Part shown: positions 34,525 through 40,095 of the stretch, in pieces
How positions within the stretch are numbered: the first letter of the stretch is position 1
Layout: the number at the start of each line of letters is the position of its first letter
Assembly: GCA_945862435.1 (NCBI GenBank)
Contig: CAMAXX010000025.1
Span: 1 to 40,095, forward strand
Length of the DNA: 40,095 nt
Origin: Pseudorhodobacter antarcticus
GTDB taxonomy: Bacteria > Pseudomonadota > Alphaproteobacteria > Rhodobacterales > Rhodobacteraceae
Direction of reading: 5' to 3'
Program-made: the position numbers and the translations under genes
The notes under the pieces: model-generated
Seen by the model: the letters and a program-made list of their open reading frames with translations, nothing else
The model's database searches: none
Told to the model about the DNA's origin: nothing

Positions 34525-35658
34525 CTAGCGGAACATCGGCGGTCGGGCATCCACCCACGCGCCGCCCGCTTTGGCCGAAGCCACGGCGCTATGCACCGCT
34601 GCCATTGACCGCGCCCCATCTGCGGCGGTTGGCAGACCATCGCGCGCTGTACCGCGAATGGCATCGGCCAAATCGCAATAGATATTGGCCACAGCCAGCG
34701 GAAACCCTTCGGGGTGGGCAATGGCCACGCGCGACAAGCGCTTTGCCTCGTCATAAAGCCCCGCTTCGCCCTTTTCCATAATCTGCGTGCGACCGCCCAC
34801 GGGGGTATAGATCAGCTGGTTGGGCTGTTCGGACGCCCAGCGAAAGCCGCCCGTCTCGCCAAAGACCTGAATGTCAAACCCGTGCTGGCGGCCAATGGCC
34901 ACGGACGATGTCCAAAGCCGTCCAACCGTGCCTTTAGACATGCGGAAATTGACCATCGCATCATCTTCCAGCACGCGGCTGGCAATGGTGGATGCGAAAT
35001 CGGCAGACAGTTTTTCCACCTGATCGTCGCAGATAAAGCTGGCCATATGCATCGCATGAATGCCGCAATCTGCAAATTGACCCGACACGCCCGCCATGGC
35101 AGGGTCATAGCGCCAGCGCACGCGCGGATTGTCAGCATCGGCGGCATCGCCATGATGGCCATGGCTGAAATTGGTCACCACCAATCGCACGTGGCCAATT
35201 TCGCCCGCCCGCACCATCGCGCGCGCTTGGCGGATCATCGGATAGGCCGAATAGCAGTAGTTCACCGCGCAAACCTTGCCTGTTTTGGCGGCAATGCGCA
35301 CAATTTCTTCACCCTCTTCCACTGTCACCGTCATCGGCTTTTCGCACAGCACGTGAAAGCCTGCCTCAAGAAAAGCTTTGGTAATTTCAAAATGGGTGGC
35401 GTTCGGGGTAGCAACCGTCACCAGATCAACGCGGTCTTCGCGATTGCGCTCACCCTCTAGCATCTCGCGCCAATCGCCGTAGGCGCGGTCAGCCGCAATC
35501 CCCAAACGCTGTGCATATTCCCGCCCCACATCAGCGCGGTGATCCAGCGCGCCCGCGGCCATTTTAAAATGACCATCAGCCAGCGCGCCAAGGCGGTGGG
35601 CTGGCCCAATTTGGCTGCCCTCGCCGCCGCCAATCATACCCCAATTCAGTTGTGCCAT
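34525..35658 (-). CDS. Gfo/Idh/MocA family oxidoreductase
   Basis: A 377-residue NAD(P)-dependent sugar/cyclitol dehydrogenase. The Rossmann start is MIGGGEGSQIGPAHR (8-22), the catalytic lysine lies in CEKPM (EKP at 106-108), and the C-terminal domain has SGQFADCGIHAMHM with the D-x3-H active-site pair. It is the last gene of the minus-strand trio with the IolE-like and second dehydrogenase genes, 12 nt after the IolE-like stop. In inositol loci such enzymes oxidise inositol isomers or related sugars; the exact substrate cannot be told. Confidence 0.88.
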   Translation of the reverse strand: MAQLNWGMIGGGEGSQIGPAHRLGALADGHFKMAAGALDHRADVGREYAQRLGIAADRAYGDWREMLEGERNREDRVDLVTVATPNATHFEITKAFLEAGFHVLCEKPMTVTVEEGEEIVRIAAKTGKVCAVNYCYSAYPMIRQARAMVRAGEIGHVRLVVTNFSHGHHGDAADADNPRVRWRYDPAMAGVSGQFADCGIHAMHMASFICDDQVEKLSADFASTIASRVLEDDAMVNFRMSKGTVGRLWTSSVAIGRQHGFDIQVFGETGGFRWASEQPNQLIYTPVGGRTQIMEKGEAGLYDEAKRLSRVAIAHPEGFPLAVANIYCDLADAIRGTARDGLPTAADGARSMAAVHSAVASAKAGGAWVDARPPMFR

Positions 35659-35670
35659 ATCGCCTGCCCC

Positions 35671-36561
35671 CTAAAAGCCTATCGATGAAAGATATTCGCG
35701 GTTTTTGCGCGCATCTGCAATCGGGCTGACATCCAGCGATGGATCACAGTCCTGTTCCACGGTGCACCAGCCCGAAAAACCTGCATCCAACAAAATATGC
35801 CGCACAGCCGAAAAATCGACATCGCCGCGGCCAAGATTGCAGAAAATCCCCTGCCCACAGGCATCGTAAAAGCCCGTGGATTTGGCGATTGCGTCGGCTT
35901 TGACGTTTGGGTCAATGTCTTTGAAATGCATATAGGAAATCCGCCCTATATGGCGGTGCATAAAGGCCACGGGGTCAAACCCCGCATAGGAATGGTGCCC
36001 CGTATCAAAGCAAATTTTCAAGATGCTGTCGTCCACCTCGTCCAGCAGGCGCTCTAACTCTGGCTCAAAGTCAATAAATCCTGCCGCATGGGCGTGAATG
36101 CCCACAGTCAGGCCATACTCCTGTGCCCCCATTTTGGCTACGGTTTCGATGCGGCCCCGAAAGGCAGCCCATTCGGCGCTGTCCATCTGCTCGGCATCAT
36201 GGGCGCGGCCTGCGGTGGGGGCACGGCGCGGCGAGATGCTGTCAATCAGCACCAAATGCTGTGCGCCGTGGGCCGTCAGCGCGCGGCAGGTGCGACGGGC
36301 GGCATCCATCACTTCGTCCCATGCGGCGGGGTCATGAAACGGGCGAAACACCACGCCGCCAATCAGGGTTAGGTCATGCTGCGCCAACGCTGCGCCCAAA
36401 ATCGCGGGGTCTTCAGGCATAAAACCAATGGGGCCAAGTTCGATCCCTTTGTATCCCGCACCTGCGCAGTCGGCCAGCACTTGTTGCCAAGCAGGGTTGC
36501 GCGGATCACTCGCAAATTCCACACCCCAAGAGCAGGGCGCATTGCCAATTTGAATGGTCAT
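35671..36561 (-). CDS. IolE/MocC-like sugar isomerase or inosose dehydratase (TIM barrel)
   Basis: A 296-residue AP-endonuclease-2/xylose isomerase-like TIM barrel. It begins IQIGNAPCSWGVEF, a hallmark of IolE and MocC proteins, and has likely metal ligands in VGIHAHAAGF, CFDTGHHSYAG, MHFKDID and CTVEQDCD. IolE removes water from 2-keto-myo-inositol; MocC-type relatives act in rhizopine/inositol use. The start at 36561 has GAGG five bases upstream, formed partly from the TGA of the preceding dehydrogenase; a longer reading adds 13 residues that are part of that gene. Confidence 0.85.
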   Translation of the reverse strand: MTIQIGNAPCSWGVEFASDPRNPAWQQVLADCAGAGYKGIELGPIGFMPEDPAILGAALAQHDLTLIGGVVFRPFHDPAAWDEVMDAARRTCRALTAHGAQHLVLIDSISPRRAPTAGRAHDAEQMDSAEWAAFRGRIETVAKMGAQEYGLTVGIHAHAAGFIDFEPELERLLDEVDDSILKICFDTGHHSYAGFDPVAFMHRHIGRISYMHFKDIDPNVKADAIAKSTGFYDACGQGIFCNLGRGDVDFSAVRHILLDAGFSGWCTVEQDCDPSLDVSPIADARKNREYLSSIGF

Positions 36562-36568
36562 AATATCC

Positions 36569-37684
36569 TCATGTATTTGGCACAGCGTGCCATTGTCCAT
36601 CTGCCGCAGCCGAAAAGGCAGTTTCTATAATTTGGCTTACCGCCAACCCATCGCGAAAGGTGGGCCACATTGGCTGGCCTGCGGCGATGGCAGTCAAAAA
36701 GTCTTTTGCTTCGATGATGATCTGGTCGAGGTATCCTGTGCCATGGCCTGGCCCTTGGCAAAACGCCAGATAATCGGGATGCGCTGGCCCCGTTAAAATA
36801 CGGGTAAAGCCGCGCGTGGCCTCGCCCCCTTCGGCGCGGTAAAGATAGACGGCATTTTGATCTTCTTGATCAAAGCGGATTGCGCCCTTTGTGCCATGTA
36901 TTTCATAGGCATAGCCCATTTTGCGCCCCGTCGCCGTGCGGCTAATATATAAATGCCCCATTGCGCCTGAGGCAAAGCGCAGCATCAGTTGGCCGTGATC
37001 GTCATTGCTAACGGCTGCGGGGCCGTTTGGGCTGGGGCGCGTGGCGTGAACGGTTTCGATTTGCGCCGAAAGCTGGGCCACTGGCCCCATCAGTGCCAGC
37101 ATGCAGTTAACGGGATGCGGGGCAAGATCGCCCATGCACCCATTGGCCCGCCCCGTGGTGCGCCAGTTCGCGGGCGCGTTTGGGTCGGATAGAAAATCTT
37201 CGGTATGCTCGCCGCGAAACCATGTGACAGTGCCAATCGCGCCATCCGCCAACAATTGGCGCACAAACTGCGTGGCAGGCGTGCGCACATAGTTAAAGCC
37301 AATCATATTCACAAGGCCCGATGCCTCGGCCGCTGCGGTCATGGCCTGCGCGTCTTGCAGCGATGCGCCCAGCGGTTTTTCGCAAAACACAGGCTTGCCT
37401 GCGGCAAACGCTGCGGTGGCAATGGCACGGTGGTTGTCTTGCGGCGATGCAATCACCACGGCTTGCACCAATGGATCGGCAACCAAATCGCGCCAATCTG
37501 CCGTGGCGCGGGCAAATCCATAGGCCTGCGCATAGCGCTCGGCCGATGTCTGGCTGGTCGCGGCAATCACTTGCAGTTTGGGGCGCAGGGCGGTGTTAAA
37601 CAGCGCCCCCACCGCCGACAAAGCCACTGCATGGGCCTTGCCCATATAGCCGCCGCCGACCAAACCTATTCCAATGTCTGCCAT
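36569..37684 (-). CDS. Gfo/Idh/MocA family oxidoreductase (inositol-type)
   Basis: A 371-residue dehydrogenase with GLVGGGYMGKAHAVAL (7-22) at the start, FCEKPLG (EKP at 102-104), and MGDLAPHPVNCML carrying the catalytic Asp/His pair. This form is close to inositol 2-dehydrogenase/UDP-N-acetylglucosamine oxidase-like enzymes of alphaproteobacterial inositol loci. The start at 37684 has GGAAAGGG upstream; 24 extra in-frame residues would reach through the operator. It is the promoter-proximal gene of the minus-strand trio. Confidence 0.87.
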   Translation of the reverse strand: MADIGIGLVGGGYMGKAHAVALSAVGALFNTALRPKLQVIAATSQTSAERYAQAYGFARATADWRDLVADPLVQAVVIASPQDNHRAIATAAFAAGKPVFCEKPLGASLQDAQAMTAAAEASGLVNMIGFNYVRTPATQFVRQLLADGAIGTVTWFRGEHTEDFLSDPNAPANWRTTGRANGCMGDLAPHPVNCMLALMGPVAQLSAQIETVHATRPSPNGPAAVSNDDHGQLMLRFASGAMGHLYISRTATGRKMGYAYEIHGTKGAIRFDQEDQNAVYLYRAEGGEATRGFTRILTGPAHPDYLAFCQGPGHGTGYLDQIIIEAKDFLTAIAAGQPMWPTFRDGLAVSQIIETAFSAAADGQWHAVPNT

Positions 37685-37709
37685 GGCGTGCCCTTTCCAA
37701 AAGCTGATA

Positions 37710-37725
37710 TTGCAAGCGGTTGCAA
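37710..37725. promoter_or_regulatory. LacI-type operator in the divergent inositol promoter region
   Basis: TTGCAAGCGGTTGCAA is a 16-bp near-perfect palindrome (TTGCAA arms, four-base centre), 26 nt upstream of the minus-strand dehydrogenase and about 53 nt upstream of the plus-strand unit. This TTGCAA-N4-TTGCAA form is typical for LacI/GalR operators. The cognate regulator is not adjacent in the window; the only LacI gene present has a different candidate site. Confidence 0.7.
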
Positions 37726-37777
37726 AAGTCGTATCCTTGGCCGCGAAACTGCGCAAGTCCCAAGGAAAGGTCTAACC

Positions 37778-37861
37778 ATGCCGCAAGAAACATTGCGCCT
37801 GACTGCAGCCCCATGTTGGCGACGCGGGCAGGCACACCTGCCACTTGAGCAGGGCCGCTGA
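37778..37861 (+). CDS. Small upstream ORF (27 residues) coupled to the iolC-like gene
   Basis: ATG 37778 has a strong ribosome site (AAGGAAAGG, 7 nt before), while the kinase ATG that follows has only AGGGC-like sequence. The ORF encodes MPQETLRLTAAPCWRRGQAH and seven more residues and stops at TGA 37859-37861, sharing one base with the kinase start (TGATG). This suggests a leader peptide or translational coupling. The peptide has no recognised family, and it may only be a former gene end. Confidence 0.4.
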   Translation: MPQETLRLTAAPCWRRGQAHLPLEQGR

Positions 37862-38841
37862 TGGCCTCGCTTTTGCAACTGGGGCAAAAACCCTTTTTGG
37901 TAATCGGCCGAGCGGGAATGGATATTTACGCAGACCCGCCTGGCACATCGATTGAACAGGCCGCGCGGTTTACGGCGGCTTTGGGCGGATCATCGGCCAA
38001 TATCGCAGCCGCGCTGATCCGCGCGGGCCAGCAGGCCGCCCTGCTGACGCGCGTATCGGACGATGCTGTGGGGCGGTTTTGTTTGGCGCAGCTAGATGCT
38101 TATGGCATTGACCGCGCCCATGTTTCCCTTGCGGACGGCGAGGCGCGCAATTCGCTGGCCGTAGTCGAGACACGGCTGGAAAACTGCCAATCGGTTATCT
38201 ACCGCAACCACGCTGCCGATTTTGAAATGACTGTGGAAGATGTCGAAGTGGTGGATTTTTCCCGCTTTGGCGCCGTGATTACCACGGGTACTGTCCTGGC
38301 GGTGGAACCTTCACGCAGCGCCAGCTTTCGCGCCTTTGATCTGGTGCGCGCGGTGGGCGTGCCGCTGATTTTTGATGTGGATTATCGGCCCTATTCTTGG
38401 GCATCTGCGGCGGATGCATCGCAGGCCTATTCGCGCGCGGCTGACATGTGCGATGTAATTGTGGGCAATGATGTGGAGTTTGGCTTTATGGCGGGACGCA
38501 TGGAAGATGGCCTAGAGGCGGCGCGCAGCCTAGTTGGCGCAGGCGCGCAGATTGTTGTTTATAAAATGGGCGAAAAGGGCGCGATCACCTTTACCGCCCA
38601 AGGCGCGCTGCAAACGGGCATTTACCCCACCGCCGCGCTGAAACCGACAGGGGCGGGAGATGCGTTTTTGGGCAATTTCATCGCCAGCCTTGCGCGCGGC
38701 GATGATGTGCAAGCGGCTGTGCTGCGCGGATCAGCCGCGGCCGCAATGGTCGTCGCCCGTGTGGCCTGCGCCCCTGCCATGCCGACCACTGCCGAACTGG
38801 ATGCCTTTCTGGCGCAGCATCCCGCCCCCATCTGTGCCTGA
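37861..38841 (+). CDS. iolC: 5-dehydro-2-deoxygluconokinase (PfkB family)
   Basis: A 326-residue ribokinase-like enzyme. It shows FLVIGRAGMDIYADPPGT (12-29) at the N-terminus, the substrate-side GGSSANIA (42-49) and the ATP-side KPTGAGDAFLGNF (261-273) with catalytic Asp267. The IGRAGMDIY start and SVIYRNHAADFEM are typical of IolC, which phosphorylates 2-deoxy-5-keto-gluconate in myo-inositol breakdown. It is followed by iolB 11 nt downstream on the same strand, which supports the call. Some IolC proteins are fused to a C-terminal aldolase domain; this one is not. Confidence 0.9.
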   Translation: MASLLQLGQKPFLVIGRAGMDIYADPPGTSIEQAARFTAALGGSSANIAAALIRAGQQAALLTRVSDDAVGRFCLAQLDAYGIDRAHVSLADGEARNSLAVVETRLENCQSVIYRNHAADFEMTVEDVEVVDFSRFGAVITTGTVLAVEPSRSASFRAFDLVRAVGVPLIFDVDYRPYSWASAADASQAYSRAADMCDVIVGNDVEFGFMAGRMEDGLEAARSLVGAGAQIVVYKMGEKGAITFTAQGALQTGIYPTAALKPTGAGDAFLGNFIASLARGDDVQAAVLRGSAAAAMVVARVACAPAMPTTAELDAFLAQHPAPICA

Positions 38842-38852
38842 AAGGAACTTCA

Positions 38853-39692
38853 ATGCATATCGCCCCCCACGATAACCAGAACCGCCCGATCGTGGATGTC
38901 GATCATCCGATGGTGCCTTATGTCTATTTTAACATCATATGCCTGAAGGCGGGGCAAACGTTTGATTACCGCACGCGCGGATATGAAACCTGCGTTGTGC
39001 CCGCGACAGGAACAGTCACCGTCGAGGCGGCGGGCGAAACCTTTACCACCATCGGTCAGCGCGGGGTGGATGTCTGGGATGGCGAGCCTGAGGGCGTTTA
39101 TATTCCCCAAGACACAGGCGCGCGTATTACCGCACTGACCGATACCGAAACCTTTATCGCAGGCGCGCAATATGGCGAAACCCTGCGCCCCTTTGCCGTG
39201 CGCGCCGCCGATATTGACCGCGTCCAATACGGGTCGGACGATACGAAAACCCACCGCAAGATAAAGCATATCCTAGGCGCGGCCTATCACGACCGCGTGG
39301 GCCGCCTGCTGGTGTCAGAGCTCTTCACCGTGGGCGCGGGGGGCTGGTCTGGCTTTCCCAGCCACAAACACGACACCGACCGCCTGCCAGACGAATCGCG
39401 CCACGATGAATGCTATAACTTTCGCTTTCGCCCCGATTATGGATCAGGCCTGCAAATGATGCAGCGCGTCGATAATCAGGTGGGCGAGGCCTATCACATC
39501 ATGAACCGCTCGACCGTGCTGATTGACAAGGGATATCATCCCTGCTGCGTGCTGCCGGGGTATGAGATGTATTATTTCACCATTCTGGGCGGGCAAAGCC
39601 AGCGCAGCCTAAAGCAGTATTTCCAGCCCACCCATGCGGCCCAGCTGCATACTATTCCGGGCATTATGGACATGGTGGCCAAGTTCAAATGA
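38853..39692 (+). CDS. iolB: 5-deoxy-glucuronate isomerase
   Basis: A 279-residue bicupin that converts 5-deoxy-glucuronate to 2-deoxy-5-keto-gluconate, the substrate of IolC. The second cupin has SGFPSHKHDTD (HKHD at 171-174), DECYNFRF, and VLIDKGYHPCCVLPGYEMYY, the signature metal-binding region of IolB. AAGGAA precedes the ATG. The stop overlaps the aldolase start (ATGA). Confidence 0.95.
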   Translation: MHIAPHDNQNRPIVDVDHPMVPYVYFNIICLKAGQTFDYRTRGYETCVVPATGTVTVEAAGETFTTIGQRGVDVWDGEPEGVYIPQDTGARITALTDTETFIAGAQYGETLRPFAVRAADIDRVQYGSDDTKTHRKIKHILGAAYHDRVGRLLVSELFTVGAGGWSGFPSHKHDTDRLPDESRHDECYNFRFRPDYGSGLQMMQRVDNQVGEAYHIMNRSTVLIDKGYHPCCVLPGYEMYYFTILGGQSQRSLKQYFQPTHAAQLHTIPGIMDMVAKFK

Positions 39693-40095
39693 CGTTTGTA
39701 ACCCTTGCACAAGTTTTGGGGCCAGCACGGCTGCATGGCTATGCCGTGCCGGGGCTGGTCTGTTTGGGCTGGGAAGATATGCGCGCCTATGTCGCCGCCG
39801 CCGAGGCGGAGCGCGCGCCCGTGATCTTGCAAGCAGGGCCAGGGTGCCGCGCCCATACGCCCTTGCCCATTCTTGCGCGCATGCTGCGCCATCTGGCCGA
39901 AGCGGCCAGCGTGCCCGTGGTCGTGCATTTAGACCACGGCTATACGCTGGAAGATTGCCGCGCAGCACTGGGCGAAGGTTTCACGTCCGTGATGGTGGAC
40001 GGGTCAAAGCTGGCCTTGCAGGCGACCATTGATCTGACGGCGGCGGCGGCGGAACTGGCCCATGCGGCGGGCGCATCTTGCGAAGGCGAAATTGG
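39689..40095 (+). CDS. Class II aldolase (fructose-bisphosphate/IolJ type), N-terminal part
   Basis: The first 135 residues of a zinc-dependent class II aldolase, cut by the window edge. Visible are an early AQVLGPARLHGYAVP, the catalytic/metal HLDHG (80-84), VMVDGSKL (101-108) and ASCEGEIG at the edge, where EGEIG carries the metal-ligand glutamate. In this operon it likely splits 2-deoxy-5-keto-gluconate 6-phosphate (IolJ role), but fructose- or tagatose-bisphosphate aldolase cannot be excluded. It is translationally coupled to iolB. Confidence 0.85.
   Translation, partial: MTFVTLAQVLGPARLHGYAVPGLVCLGWEDMRAYVAAAEAERAPVILQAGPGCRAHTPLPILARMLRHLAEAASVPVVVHLDHGYTLEDCRAALGEGFTSVMVDGSKLALQATIDLTAAAAELAHAAGASCEGEI

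Overview
The window comes from an anoxygenic phototrophic alphaproteobacterium of the Rhodobacteraceae. It carries one half of a photosynthesis gene cluster in the arrangement known from Rhodobacter: hemA-cycA, dxs, pufX-M-L-A-B-Q, bchZ-Y-X-C, crtF-E, crtD-C, tspO-crtB-I, crtA-bchI-D-O. The RC-LH1 operon ends in pufX and has no pufC, which points to the Rhodobacter/Rhodobaca side of the family rather than pufC-bearing roseobacters. The spheroidene-type carotenoid genes (crtA, C, D, F) agree. The genus is an inference.

Layout. 1-654: 3' end of hemA, then cytochrome c2 (cycA), ending at a bidirectional terminator shared with the convergent dxs. 720-12803 (minus): a superoperon-like run crtE-crtF / bchC-X-Y-Z / pufQ-B-A-L-M-X / dxs, with many 1-14 nt overlaps. 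Short hairpins occur at pufQ-pufB, pufA-pufL and pufX-dxs, where puf mRNA processing and differential stability are known. 12931-22930: crtD-crtC (+), tspO-crtB-crtI (-), crtA-bchI-bchD-bchO (+). Three intergenic control regions (upstream of bchC, between crtE and crtD, between crtI and crtA) each hold two perfect TGT-N12-ACA sites, the CrtJ/PpsR repressor consensus. The bchFNBHLM, puh, pucBA and ppsR genes are not here, so the cluster continues elsewhere or is split.

22927-29449 (minus): a carbohydrate operon lacI - binding protein - two permeases - cytoplasmic GH-J-like (fructosidase-type) hydrolase - ABC ATPase. Two palindromic operator-like sites lie upstream of lacI, and an 8-bp GC hairpin lies between the binding-protein and permease genes. 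29564-31466 is a decayed accessory patch: an IS3-family remnant with at least two internal deletions, a frameshift, a nonsense codon and a 12-bp tandem repeat, followed by an N-terminally truncated ClpP-like periplasmic protein. 31467-34327: phosphomannomutase and mannose-1-phosphate guanylyltransferase/isomerase, a GDP-mannose pair.

34525-40095: an inositol-type catabolic locus. On the minus strand are two Gfo/Idh/MocA dehydrogenases and an IolE/MocC-like TIM barrel. Divergently on the plus strand are an IolC-like kinase, IolB and the start of a class II aldolase. The divergent promoter region holds a LacI-type palindrome and a 27-codon upstream ORF whose stop overlaps the kinase start.

I found no CRISPR array, rRNA or tRNA. 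The photosynthesis part is a known system. The less ordinary items are the crtD/crtC overlap without an obvious crtC start, the T-tailed hairpin inside the crtF-bchC junction, the possible leader peptide in front of iolC, and the eroded IS.
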